Shown piece by piece: positions 41,822 through 50,630 of a stretch of DNA of 64,000 nucleotides. The notes beneath the pieces were generated by a model. That model was not told the DNA's origin. It made no database searches and was given only the letters and a program-made list of their open reading frames with translations. The stretch's first letter is position 1; every line of letters begins with the position of its first letter. Where the stretch lies: contig CBDDCY010000012.1 in the NCBI GenBank assembly GCA_965226435.1, positions 682,001-746,000 on the forward strand. Direction: 5' to 3'. The translations under genes were made by a program, and so were the position numbers. The stretch comes from UBA6623 sp965226435 (GTDB taxonomy: Bacteria; Acidobacteriota; Terriglobia; Bryobacterales; UBA6623).

Positions 41822-42901
41822 TCAACCCATCCATTCCCGCCATCGGTGAATCAGACGATCCACAAGACTCGGCGGCGGGGCGGGTGGTTTCTTCGCCTCG
41901 CGAACCAACCGAAGCTGCTCGCGAGCAGGGCCTGCCGGCTCTTGCTCGATGAGGTAGACGCGAGACTTCAACAACAAATACGTTCGCCGCAGCCGCTTCC
42001 CTTTGTGGGCGACTACGAAGCGGAAGCCCGGCCCAGCCCCCCGTTTGGCCTCAACCTTGGGAAGGAATTCGACCGGCAGATAGCCCGTCAGGCCCCGCTC
42101 GACCCGAAGCGTCCGATAGGCGTTGGCGCGCCGACTCCACTGAAAGACGCGAATGACCGAGAAGTCCTCGGGCTGCTTCGCCATCCCGGCCTGCGCCCAA
42201 AACCATGTCGTTTTCTTCTCGCCCGAACGGGTTTCCACCTCGTCCAGAGGTAAGTAGGCACTGATCCGCCGTCTCTCCGCATACTGTTTGACTTCATCGG
42301 GAATGCCCGAATAGACGCCGGTCGTCAGCACCCAGCCCGGCTGACCGCCTGTCGTACGCACCAAATACCAATCGTCGAGACCGCTGGGCGCCGGCGCGGG
42401 GCGACCGGGCCGAGGCTCGTGCGGCAGCCGTTCGACCAATCCGTGGCGCAACATGTCGGCCCCCTCGTCGGCATGTAATTGATAGAGCGTCGGCGACCAG
42501 CGATGCGGCTCGAGGTGAACATTCAACGTGCTGAAAGCATGCACCCGGCCCTGTGTCGGGTCTTGCGCGGTTTGCTCGCGTAATTGCTCCATCAGCCCTC
42601 GTACTTCCGGCGTGATGAGCTTCGATTCCTGCGTCCAACCCTCAACGCCGCTTTCGGTTCGGAGCTTCACGAAGCGGCGGCGTCGGGCCACGATCCCGAC
42701 TCGGGCTCCCAGCTTCAAAGTCGCGACGACGGGGGCTTCCGGGTCCAATTCCTTGATGATTTCGATCGTATTGCGCGCCACGAAGGCCGATTCGAGCGCG
42801 GCTGTTTCGGAGGGCGCGCCGCAAGCCGTCGCCAGGCCGATCACGACAATCCCGGCGAGGGCGTGAAGATCGTTCCATGACGCCGCGAAAGTTGAAGGCA
42901 T
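41822..42901 (-). CDS. Lipoprotein with bacterial SH3-like domains
   Basis: A 359-residue protein from ATG 42901; a lipoprotein signal ends at GLATAC. An SH3_3-like domain is readable near 38-95 (FVARNTIEIIKELDPEAPVV, LGARVGIVARRRRFVKLRTE, GVEGWTQESKLI); a second similar unit is around 130-205 (STLNVHLEPHRWSP, DWYLVRTTGGQPGWVLT). The C-terminal half is basic and of unknown fold. SH3b domains usually bind peptidoglycan or peptides in the envelope. Head-to-head with the small zinc-ribbon gene, with only seven bases between start codons. Confidence 0.8.
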   Translation of the reverse strand: MPSTFAASWNDLHALAGIVVIGLATACGAPSETAALESAFVARNTIEIIKELDPEAPVVATLKLGARVGIVARRRRFVKLRTESGVEGWTQESKLITPEVRGLMEQLREQTAQDPTQGRVHAFSTLNVHLEPHRWSPTLYQLHADEGADMLRHGLVERLPHEPRPGRPAPAPSGLDDWYLVRTTGGQPGWVLTTGVYSGIPDEVKQYAERRRISAYLPLDEVETRSGEKKTTWFWAQAGMAKQPEDFSVIRVFQWSRRANAYRTLRVERGLTGYLPVEFLPKVEAKRGAGPGFRFVVAHKGKRLRRTYLLLKSRVYLIEQEPAGPAREQLRLVREAKKPPAPPPSLVDRLIHRWREWMG

Positions 42902-42908
42902 TTTCTCT

Positions 42909-43160
42909 ATGATGGAACGACTTACCGGCATGTCGGTTCCGGAACCCACCAAACCCGCCCACACGCGCTGCCGCGACTGCGGCGGGAAGCTGCCGCCGCC
43001 CGCCAAGGCGTCGTCGCGGGACGATTCATCGCCCGATCAGTATTGTCCTCTCTGCGCGGAAGCGGTTGCCGCGCCTACCGCTTGCCCGCATTGCGGGTCG
43101 CTCGTCTGCCCCCGCTGCGGCACTCCGCTGGAGCAAGTCGACGAGCTCGGGATGGGCTGA
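42909..43160 (+). CDS. Small double zinc-ribbon protein
   Basis: An 83-residue product with four Cys-x-x-Cys pairs (CRDC, CPLC, CPHC, CPRC) arranged as two zinc knuckles, ending PLEQVDELGMG. ATG 42909, 42912 or 42930 could be the start; the last gives more room for the opposing gene's signals. The even pairing of cysteines argues for a real protein. The role is unknown. The end of the frame lies 13 bases before the convergent truB stop. Confidence 0.55.
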   Translation: MMERLTGMSVPEPTKPAHTRCRDCGGKLPPPAKASSRDDSSPDQYCPLCAEAVAAPTACPHCGSLVCPRCGTPLEQVDELGMG

Positions 43161-43173
43161 CTTCCTCGAGGTC

Positions 43174-44055
43174 TCACAACACCACGATCGGATGATACAG
43201 CAACGGCAGTCTGGCCTCGGCGATCGCCAGCAGCCTACCGTCGGGGGCAATGGCCTTCACGAGTTTCGCGCCCTTCCCGCTACCGAAGGCTGATACGCGA
43301 AAATCGCGCCCATGGGCGATGAGAGTCGCGGTCGCCGCGTCCACACGCTCCGACGGTAGCTCGGGCAGCAAGGTTTCCGCCGGCAGCAGCGCTTCCTCGA
43401 TCCTTCCCTCTTCGCGCATCGTTTCCAATTGCTCGAAAGTTCGAGCCTTTTCGATCGTAAACTCGCCCATGGCCAGTCGACGCAGGCCTTCCACATGGGC
43501 GCCTACGCTCAGCTCCAGACCGAGGTCATGGGCCAGCGACCGCAGATAGGTGCCCGTCGAGCAGCGCACTCGAACTCGAGTTCGGTCTCCCTCCACGTCC
43601 AATAGATCGAATTCATGAACCTCGATCTCGACCGGGTCGAGCTTCACCGACTTGTTCTTGCGGGCCAGTTTGTACGCCCGCACACCGTCGATCTTCTTTG
43701 CGGAAATCGGCGGCGGCGTTTGCATCAGCCGGCCGCGGAATCGGGGCAGCACGGCCTCGAGTTGTTCCCGAGTAAGCTCGACTTGCTTGGGTTCGGAAGC
43801 GGGCTCGCCGTCCATGTCGTAGCTATCCGTCGCGAAACCGAAACGAAATACCGATTCATAGACTCGTTCGTGATGCGAGAAGAACCGTGCCAGCCGCGTG
43901 GCGCGACCGATCAGCATCGGTAATACGCCCGTCCCGAGTGGGTCGAGTGTTCCGAGGTGGCCTATCTTCTTGATGCCCGTCAGTCGCCGCAGACGCTGCA
44001 CGGCTCCGTGCGAGGAAATGCCGCTGGGCTTGTCGAGGACTAAAATACCGTCCAT
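43174..44055 (-). CDS. truB: tRNA pseudouridine(55) synthase TruB
   Basis: A 293-residue protein. It opens MDGILVLDKPSGISSHGAV and has the catalytic aspartate in KIGHLGTLDPLGTGVLP (about 38), then YEVSVRF-like YESVFRFGFATDSYDMDGE, SAKKIDGVRAYKLARKN and VRCSTGTYLRSLAHDLG. The C-terminal ~60 residues contain a PUA-like region. It isomerises U55 in the T-loop of tRNAs. Usually found beside rbfA/infB or ribF, none of which are here. Confidence 0.96.
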   Translation of the reverse strand: MDGILVLDKPSGISSHGAVQRLRRLTGIKKIGHLGTLDPLGTGVLPMLIGRATRLARFFSHHERVYESVFRFGFATDSYDMDGEPASEPKQVELTREQLEAVLPRFRGRLMQTPPPISAKKIDGVRAYKLARKNKSVKLDPVEIEVHEFDLLDVEGDRTRVRVRCSTGTYLRSLAHDLGLELSVGAHVEGLRRLAMGEFTIEKARTFEQLETMREEGRIEEALLPAETLLPELPSERVDAATATLIAHGRDFRVSAFGSGKGAKLVKAIAPDGRLLAIAEARLPLLYHPIVVL

Positions 44056-44386
44056 GAAGGGCTATTCTAGCCTGCATTTCTCACCAAGTGTCGAGGCGAA
44101 GTGCACTTGAACGGTACGGTGAGCACGGCAAGCAAGCGCAACGAAGTAATGGCGGGCCTATCATGTGCTTCGACCGTCACTTGGTGAGCAATACAGGCCG
44201 TCGGGAACCGGCGGAGTGCCGGACGGGGCGGCACTCCCGTCTCCTTGCCCGACATCCTCTTCCACCCGACCCAAAGCGACTGTCTCGCGGGGACCTCCTT
44301 CCAGCCGACAACCCGCGGATGCCGGGACATCCAAATTTGCCGGTCGATCAAGTCGCGTGTTGCAATTGCCCGCGAAGAAAGCTTCA
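44056..44386. other. Intergenic region between truB and the radical-SAM gene
   Basis: 330 bases with the promoters of two divergent genes. An open frame continuous with the radical-SAM gene exists from 44165, but its translation is Pro/Ser/Arg-rich and lacks a ribosome site, so I treat it as untranslated. Confidence 0.4.
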
Positions 44387-45658
44387 ATGGACAGTGTGCC
44401 TGTCGAATACGACCCGTCGACAACCGTTTTCAAATCACTTTTCAAGGATTCGAATCTCGCGGGCTTCGTTGACGGACGAGGCGGACGCAGCCTCAGGGGA
44501 TGGGCCGCCGATCGGTCGGATCTTAACCGGCGACTCGTTATCGAGATATTGCATGGAGATAAGCTGGTGGCAACGGCGGTTGCCGACCAATTCCGCGAAG
44601 ACTTATCCCGCGCGGGGATAGGCGACGGCAAGCACGCCTGTCAATGCACCTTGCCGCGTTCTTATAGGTCCGCCGGTTCCTTGACCGTGAACGTTCGAAT
44701 CCAGGGAACGAATTTCTACATGACGCACCTGGGAGAACGCGATATTCAAATTGACGTTTCGGGTTTCTTGAGTTATATCGCGGCCGATATCGTTGACAAC
44801 TGTAACCTGAGATGCCCCTTTTGCCTTGTGGACTACCGCGGTGTTAGCGGAACCCAGCTCATGCGGGAAGATACTTTTCGGAAGTTGCTTTCTTTGTTGG
44901 AATCCGTCCCCGAGGAAGGTTTTTGGCTTTCTTGCCTGCACGAACCAACCCTTCACCCCGAGCTGAACCGATTCTTGCGGCTGGTTCCCCAAGACCAACG
45001 GAAGAAAGTCTGGTTCACGACGAATTTGGCCCGCCCGCTAACCGCGGAAACTTTCGAGGAGTGGGCGCGGTCGGGTATTCACCACATCAATATTTCACTC
45101 GATTCGATGGACCCCGAGCGTTTCGCGAAACTTCGCAAGTTCGGCCGCTACGAAGTGTTCAAGACCAACCTGGACTTGCTGGCAAAGGTATTTTCTCAAG
45201 GCAAGGATCGACCACAACTGCGATATATTACGATGGCTTTCAAGTCGAACCTCGATGAGATTCCCCGGATGGTCGAGCACGCCGGCACGCATTGGCGCGC
45301 TTCCGAGCACGAGGTCCGATACACCTATAATGTGGGCCATATCACCGACGAGTTTCGAAGCCGGGAGTACCTAGACCCCGAGGACTGGGAGTCGCTCACG
45401 GCCGCGCTCCAACCGCTGCGTTGCCACTTTGGGATTTCCTATCCACCCGCGGACGGCTACGAGGAAATGATCCAACCGTCGGCGAACTTCGAGAACGCCT
45501 CCGAGGTGTCTCTTGAAGATGTAAGACCCTATCTGAGCCGGCCCTTCGCCCTACGGGCGCGGCCGGACGGCACGTTGCTCGTCGTGGACCACGAAAACGA
45601 AGCGGCCTTCAATATCCACTCCCTCTCGGATCCGGTTCAATTCTTCAGAGACCGTTAG
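44387..45658 (+). CDS. Radical-SAM protein with an N-terminal GWA-type module
   Basis: A 423-residue protein from ATG 44387. Residues ~25-110 form a module with GFVDGRGGRSLRGWAAD, IEILHGDKLVATAVAD, FREDLSRAGIGDGKHA, a pattern I know from the ends of glycosyltransferases and FkbM-type methyltransferases. The radical-SAM core then begins at ISYI-free SYIAADIVDNCNLRCPFC with cluster ligands Cys139, Cys143 and Cys146. TIM-barrel strands follow (WLSCLHEPTLHPE, WFTTNLARPL, HINISLDSMDPERF). The C-terminus lacks the cysteines of a SPASM/twitch domain. Substrate unknown; a role in modifying a saccharide or surface glycan is inferred from the module only. Confidence 0.85.
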   Translation: MDSVPVEYDPSTTVFKSLFKDSNLAGFVDGRGGRSLRGWAADRSDLNRRLVIEILHGDKLVATAVADQFREDLSRAGIGDGKHACQCTLPRSYRSAGSLTVNVRIQGTNFYMTHLGERDIQIDVSGFLSYIAADIVDNCNLRCPFCLVDYRGVSGTQLMREDTFRKLLSLLESVPEEGFWLSCLHEPTLHPELNRFLRLVPQDQRKKVWFTTNLARPLTAETFEEWARSGIHHINISLDSMDPERFAKLRKFGRYEVFKTNLDLLAKVFSQGKDRPQLRYITMAFKSNLDEIPRMVEHAGTHWRASEHEVRYTYNVGHITDEFRSREYLDPEDWESLTAALQPLRCHFGISYPPADGYEEMIQPSANFENASEVSLEDVRPYLSRPFALRARPDGTLLVVDHENEAAFNIHSLSDPVQFFRDR

Positions 45659-45664
45659 CCCCCA

Positions 45665-46492
45665 CTAACCCGCTTCCAGGACTTCCTCGACGGGGGCGTC
45701 GTCGTGAACCATCGCGCAAAGCGCGTGAAGAATTTCAGCGGGTTCGGGATGCTGCCAAATAATGCGACCGAAGACGATGCCCGATGCGCCGGCCTCGACA
45801 ACCTCTTCGACCAAGCGCAGCGACCCTTCCAATCCGCCGCCGCGCTGCGGGCCGCCCGCCACCAGCACAGGGCGCCCCGTGGCGGCCACGATTTCGCGAA
45901 AACGCTGCGGGTCGCCGGGGTAGCGGGTCTTAATTGCGTCGGCGCCCAGCTCGGCGCCGACTCGCGAAGCCATGGCGACATCGGAGGCAATATCGTCCGG
46001 CAGCGTGCCGCGGCCGTTGCCGCTGAAGTCCATGTGATTCTCCATCATGCGCTGGCTCAGCATTTCGGCGACCACCGGCATACCCCAACGCCGCCCCTCG
46101 GTGGCCACGCACCCGACTTTTTCCAGTTCCGCGCGCTCGTGCTCGGCGCCCACCGTGGCATTGATCACGACCGCGTCCACGCCCAGCGTCACCGCATGCT
46201 CGACACTGCAAAACTGCTCCATGGGGCCGCCGCCCAATGTCGTCACGCAACCGTCAATGCGCAGGATGATGGCCAAATCACCCACGACGTCAAGACATTG
46301 TTCCAAAACGCCGGGGGTGATGAGAATCCCGTCGGCTCCGGCTTGCGCGGCCATCTTGACGACTTCGACCGGATCTTCCAAACCCGGCACAACGCCCGCG
46401 GCATTGCCATGGTCCACGGCGACGATAACGACGCGCCCTTGCCGCATCAGGCGGCGCATTCTCAGAGTTTTCCCCAGGGACATGAACTTCAT
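45665..46492 (-). CDS. DhnA/LsrF-type class I aldolase family protein
   Basis: A 275-residue protein of the class I fructose-bisphosphate aldolase (DhnA) / ADH synthase / LsrF family. VIVAVDHGNAAGVVPGLEDP at the N-terminus, GADGILITPGVLEQ, ADAIKTRYPGDPQRF with the likely Schiff-base Lys, and the phosphate loop VLVAGGPQRGG and GASGIVFGRIIWQ are characteristic. The reaction could be sugar-phosphate cleavage or an aldol condensation in aromatic or autoinducer metabolism. Hom lies upstream across a 103-base AT-rich gap. Converges with the radical-SAM gene, six bases apart. Confidence 0.87.
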   Translation of the reverse strand: MKFMSLGKTLRMRRLMRQGRVVIVAVDHGNAAGVVPGLEDPVEVVKMAAQAGADGILITPGVLEQCLDVVGDLAIILRIDGCVTTLGGGPMEQFCSVEHAVTLGVDAVVINATVGAEHERAELEKVGCVATEGRRWGMPVVAEMLSQRMMENHMDFSGNGRGTLPDDIASDVAMASRVGAELGADAIKTRYPGDPQRFREIVAATGRPVLVAGGPQRGGGLEGSLRLVEEVVEAGASGIVFGRIIWQHPEPAEILHALCAMVHDDAPVEEVLEAG

Positions 46493-46595
46493 ATTGTATA
46501 CCTTTGTCTTGAGATGTCCTAAAATATGAAAATTGTTTTACAAAAAATCGATATAAGTAGTGCGACGCCTTTTTAAATGTAACCCATGTTACGCG
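46493..46595 (-). promoter_or_regulatory. AT-rich leader between hom and the aldolase gene
   Basis: A local AT-rich island in high-GC surroundings with a small palindrome GTAAC-CC-ATGTTAC near 46578-46591. It likely holds the aldolase promoter and the end of hom; individual boxes cannot be fixed with confidence. Confidence 0.35.
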
Positions 46596-47915
46596 TCAAG
46601 CTGTTTCCAGTCCTTCTTCCAGCGGCATGGCCAATGGTTCGTCGACCAAGAAATCCAAACCTTTCATATGGTCCGCGGCGTGGGAAATCGCGCTCTGTTT
46701 CGTCGGCTCAACGGTAATTACGAACGGCAAGTCATCTTTTTCGTGACTGGGCTCTTGTAGAACCGCGTCGAGACTGATGCCCGCCGACGCGAGGATCGCC
46801 CCAAGACTCGCGATAATTCCCGGCCGATCTTTCACGCGGAAGCGCAAATAATGCGGCCGAACCTGGCTGTCGATCGGAATCGGCGCGTGCTGCTCGAGCC
46901 GCGAGTGCGCGAAGGGGGAAACGCGTTGCGGACTGCCGCTGACAATCTCCCGCGCCACCCGCATCAGGTCGCTCACGACGGCGACGCCCGTCGGTCTCGC
47001 TCCCGCGCCGCGGCCGTAGTAAAACGTATCGGCCCCATGAGCCCCGCGCACCCAAATGGCGTTGTAGGAACCGTCGACCGACGCCAAGATCGTCCTTCGC
47101 GGAACCAGCGCCGGCCGTACCGAGAGCAACAACCCGTCCTCACTCTGCTCGGCCGAGGCGATCAGACGAACCGTTTGTCCCAGGCGGTCGGCGTACGCGA
47201 AATCAATCGGACGAATCCGCCGAATACCCTCGCGATAGATATCTTCCGGAGCGACCCTCACGCCGAAAGCGAGCGCCGACAACAAGGCGAGCTTCGATTG
47301 CGCGTCGTAGCCGTCGACATCGGCGCTGGGGTCGGCCTCGGCGTAACCCAACCGTTGCGCTTCGGTCAGGATCGACTCCAGCGGGTCGCCGCTCCGTTCC
47401 ATCTCGGTCAGGATGTAGTTGCAGGTTCCATTGAGGATGCCGATCATCGCCTCGACGCGGTCGCCGGAAATGCCTTCCCGCAGCACCGAGTGAATCGGAA
47501 TCCCGCCGGCAACGCTTGCCTCCATAGCCAGGCAAATATCGGCCTCCACGCCGCGATCGCATAGCTCCGCGCCGCGGGCGGCCATCAGTTCCTTATTCGC
47601 CGTGACGACGGATTTGCCGTGGGCGATGGCTCCCTCGATGATCTCGGCGGCGACCGTGGTCCCGCCGATCAGTTCGGCGACGACGTGGACGTCGGGGTTC
47701 TCGACAACCTCTTGCCAGCGTGGGGTCCGCGCGGCCTGGGGGAAAAAGGCGGCTTCCTCGGGTGCTTGATCGAGAACCGAGCGAGAGCAAAGGGCCTTGA
47801 CGACCAGCGGAAAACCCAATTTGGCTTCGATTTGAGCGGCGTTGTCAGCCAGGATGCGAAGAGTGCCGCGGCCCACATTCCCCAGGCCCACAACACCAAG
47901 ATTTATTGCAGCCAC
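46596..47915 (-). CDS. hom: Homoserine dehydrogenase
   Basis: A 439-residue protein of the monofunctional type. NAD(P)-binding LGVVGLGNVGRGTLRIL at residues 6-22; VVTANKELMA; the family motif GILNGTCNYILTEM (about 160-173); substrate residues in LGYAEADPSADVDGYDAQSK. A C-terminal ACT domain (RVKDRPGIIASLGAILASAG, about 350-369) should mediate threonine feedback. It reduces aspartate semialdehyde to homoserine, leading to threonine and methionine. No thrB/thrC neighbours are present. Confidence 0.96.
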   Translation of the reverse strand: MAAINLGVVGLGNVGRGTLRILADNAAQIEAKLGFPLVVKALCSRSVLDQAPEEAAFFPQAARTPRWQEVVENPDVHVVAELIGGTTVAAEIIEGAIAHGKSVVTANKELMAARGAELCDRGVEADICLAMEASVAGGIPIHSVLREGISGDRVEAMIGILNGTCNYILTEMERSGDPLESILTEAQRLGYAEADPSADVDGYDAQSKLALLSALAFGVRVAPEDIYREGIRRIRPIDFAYADRLGQTVRLIASAEQSEDGLLLSVRPALVPRRTILASVDGSYNAIWVRGAHGADTFYYGRGAGARPTGVAVVSDLMRVAREIVSGSPQRVSPFAHSRLEQHAPIPIDSQVRPHYLRFRVKDRPGIIASLGAILASAGISLDAVLQEPSHEKDDLPFVITVEPTKQSAISHAADHMKGLDFLVDEPLAMPLEEGLETA

Positions 47916-48060
47916 AGGCTTTCATTATAGGGAAGGGCCGTGACGAGCCCTGACACCGGAATTGTCCAACACCGGCAGCGCGGATTCCGGTCCTTCTCGT
48001 GGGCTTCTCGCGACCCTCAGCAGCCCCCCGGACCCTTCTTTCGGCCCGGCACGAAAAACC

Positions 48061-49204
48061 TCACCCCTCCGAGTTCCACATCTCTTCCCAAGTAACTTCC
48101 CGCTTGTGGTCCATCGCCATGCGGCCGAGGATGGCCGTCAGCGTTGATTCGGCGCCACGCACTCCGGTGTTTTCAGGCCGCCCCTCGGCGATGCGCGTCA
48201 CGAACTCTTCCACCGCGTCGATCGTCTCGTTGCGAGGGGCTTGCTCGGTGACGACGTCGTCACGGTTTCTGAAGTGCGTCCAGTAGCGTGAGTTGGTTTC
48301 GATGCCGCCTTTCTCGCCGAAGAACCGCTCGTTGACCAGCCGAAAGGTGGGCGGTCCGAGGGTCGTGCCGGTCAGGTAGCCTTGCACGTTGTTGGGATAG
48401 TCGTAGGTCACCTGCCCGTGATCCCGCACGTCGCCGAGCCGCGGAATGGTCTTCCCGCCCGTGCCGATGGCTTTCGTCGGGTGCTCGCCGAGAAACCAGT
48501 TCATCACGTCGATCAAGTGGATGTTATTCTCCACAATCAAATCGCCTGGAAAGATGACGCCACGAATACCATTGCGCCAGCTTGTCGGCCATTTTCGTCG
48601 GAGGCTCGAGGGCGCCGGGACGTTTGCGGCCACCCGTACCCTTGAGGAATTGAAGCAAGACTTGACGAATGGTCCCGATTTCGCCGCTATCGAGTAGGGC
48701 TTTGGCTTTCTTATAGATCTGTCCATAGCGGCGCTGAAAGCCGAAGGTGATGTTGAGGCGGCGGTCGGCGCTGTCGGCGGCCCGCATGATCCGCTTGCAG
48801 CCGGCGACGTCCGGCGAGGCGGGCTTCTCGACATAGATGTGCTTGCCCGCTTGAACCGCCATTTCGAAATGCTCGGCATGCAGGAACGCCGGCGTCGAAA
48901 TCATGATGGCGTCCACATCACTGGCGAGTAATTTCTCGTAGTGGTTGTAGACAGCCGGATTCTCCAGGCCGATCACTTTTTTCGCGCGCTCGATCTTTTC
49001 GTCGTAAAGATCACACAAGGCGGTGACGCGGCCGGGAGTGTTTTGAACCAGCAAGCGCGCAACGGTCGGGCCGCGGCGTCCCGTGCCCAGCAGGCCGATC
49101 GATACGGCCGAATTAGCGGCGCTGCCCGCAACGGCGGCGAACGGAACCGCCGTGGCCGCGCCCAGCAGCGTTCTGCGGCGAATGGAATGATTGGATGACT
49201 GCAT
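48061..49204 (-). pseudogene. Tat-exported Gfo/Idh/MocA oxidoreductase interrupted by a single-base insertion
   Basis: The first frame starts at ATG 49204 with a Tat signal (SIRRRTLLGAATAVPFA), then the Rossmann motif IGLLGTGRRGPTVARLL, ISTPAFLHAEHF and YVEKPASPDVAGC (the EKP motif). It runs out of frame after SWRHLS. The other frame continues GDLIVENNIHLIDVMNWFLG and reads through the C-terminal domain to stop 48061. Removing one base at about 48547 fuses the two perfectly, giving a ~380-residue protein. Otherwise undamaged, so an error in the consensus or a very recent mutation are both possible. Confidence 0.85.
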
Positions 49205-49276
49205 AGCTTACCCTCGCTAGCCGCCGCCGCATAGGTTGCCGGCGACGCAACGCCTTCTTCGGAAGAATCCCGAACA

Positions 49277-49312
49277 ACTTAAGCCGCCAAGCGGCGGCGG
49301 GAACGTTCCCCT
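49277..49312. repeat. Dispersed intergenic repeat, family B, copy 5 (core only)
   Basis: AAGCCGCCAAGCGGCGGCGG matches the first hairpin of the family B repeat; the following parts are absent. Confidence 0.4.
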
Positions 49313-49382
49313 TGACTCTCGCCGCTTGACGCCCGGCCGCTTCAAAATCCTTAGATCCACCGAAACCCTATATCCTCTCCCC

Positions 49383-50444
49383 TCACGCCATATGACCCGA
49401 TGCCCGCAGCAGCGTCTCGTGCACCAACAGCTCGTGGTCGTAAGAGTACATCAACGGCTCGCCGGTCCGAATCGCTCGCGCCATGTCCTCGAACTCGTAT
49501 TTGTCATAAGGGTGGGGCTTGAGCTTGATGTCCTGCCACCCTTCTTTGTAAGGACCGCGCGCTTCGGCCATATTCACGCGCATCGTTCGATCCCCGGCGA
49601 TCGGTTGAATGAAAAACGAGCCTTCGCTGCCGATCAACTCGAAGGAGCGATGCGCGCCGGCATTGGCCATCTTGGCGGCGGTTGAAATCACCGCCATCGA
49701 CTTGTCGTATTCAAGCACGGCTAAGGTGTTGTCCTTGAGGTCGTCGGGCTCGCTGGTGTCATGGCGCATGAAGCCGGTCGCCTTGGTCGGGCGGCCCCAC
49801 AACTCGACAGCGCGGTCGACCATATGCCCGCACAGCTCGAAAAACGCGCCGCCGGGATACTTCGCTTCCACCGCGCGCCCCTGTTTGGTGCGGTTGGAGT
49901 TCATCGTGGCTCGCAAAAGATACGCGTCCCCGAGCCAACCCTTCTTGGCCGCCGTGATGGCGGCGCGGATGCCGGGGTGGAAGCGGTAGTTGTATCCCTG
50001 CTGCAACAAGCGCTTCTTGCTCTTGGCTTTTTCGACCAATTCGCGAAACGGCTCGATATCGGGCGACGGGGGTTTTTCAAGATGCAGGTGACGCCCGGCG
50101 TCCAGCACTTTGTTACCCCACTCAATCGCTTCCCACACGCGGCACTCGACCATGATCAGGTCCAGCGAATTGTCGCCGAGCAAGTCGTCTTCGGAGATGA
50201 ACTTGAGCCCGGCGAACAGTTCCTGGCCCTGGCGGCGCTTGCGCGCGGCCTCGTCGGGCTCATGGACGGCAACCACCTGGTAGTCGCTATTGGCCCGCAA
50301 GGCGCGCATCTTGCTGTTGACATGGCCGTGTTGGGTTCCCAACACACCAACGCGAATCGGCTTGGCGGCCCCACGCGCGGCGGCAACGGACGCAGCAGCC
50401 GACCCGGCCACTCGAAGAAATTTCCTGCGATCAACTGAACTCAT
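49383..50444 (-). CDS. Gfo/Idh/MocA family oxidoreductase with Tat-like signal
   Basis: A 353-residue protein from ATG 50444 with GGAGG seven bases ahead; a much longer open frame upstream runs antisense to the next gene. The N-terminus SSVDRRKFLRVAGSAAASVA is Tat-like. Rossmann region IRVGVLGTQHGHVNSKMRAL (GTQHGH in place of G-x-G-x-x-G, so the dinucleotide loop is atypical), then LHLEKPPSPDI (the EKP motif) and a C-terminal domain with GGAFFELCGHMVDRAVELWG. Family members oxidise or reduce sugars or glycosides with a bound NAD(P). Confidence 0.88.
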   Translation of the reverse strand: MSSVDRRKFLRVAGSAAASVAAARGAAKPIRVGVLGTQHGHVNSKMRALRANSDYQVVAVHEPDEAARKRRQGQELFAGLKFISEDDLLGDNSLDLIMVECRVWEAIEWGNKVLDAGRHLHLEKPPSPDIEPFRELVEKAKSKKRLLQQGYNYRFHPGIRAAITAAKKGWLGDAYLLRATMNSNRTKQGRAVEAKYPGGAFFELCGHMVDRAVELWGRPTKATGFMRHDTSEPDDLKDNTLAVLEYDKSMAVISTAAKMANAGAHRSFELIGSEGSFFIQPIAGDRTMRVNMAEARGPYKEGWQDIKLKPHPYDKYEFEDMARAIRTGEPLMYSYDHELLVHETLLRASGHMA

Positions 50445-50630
50445 GTGTCTTCCTCCCGCTCTTCGGCATCCTACCAATTTCTTCCGAACGCCTCGCCGGC
50501 CGCCGGCGAGGCTTGCCGGCTTTGGCGTATGATCGTGCCAACGGCTTTCTACAATCGACGACATCAACCGGCGCCAAGATCCCGACTTCGTCGGATCCCA
50601 TAGCCTCTTTGATCGAGTAAGGAGTTCCCC

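Noticed and set aside
44680..44710. GTTCGAATCC as a tRNA T-loop
   Set aside because: It lies inside the radical-SAM coding sequence with no acceptor or anticodon stem around it.
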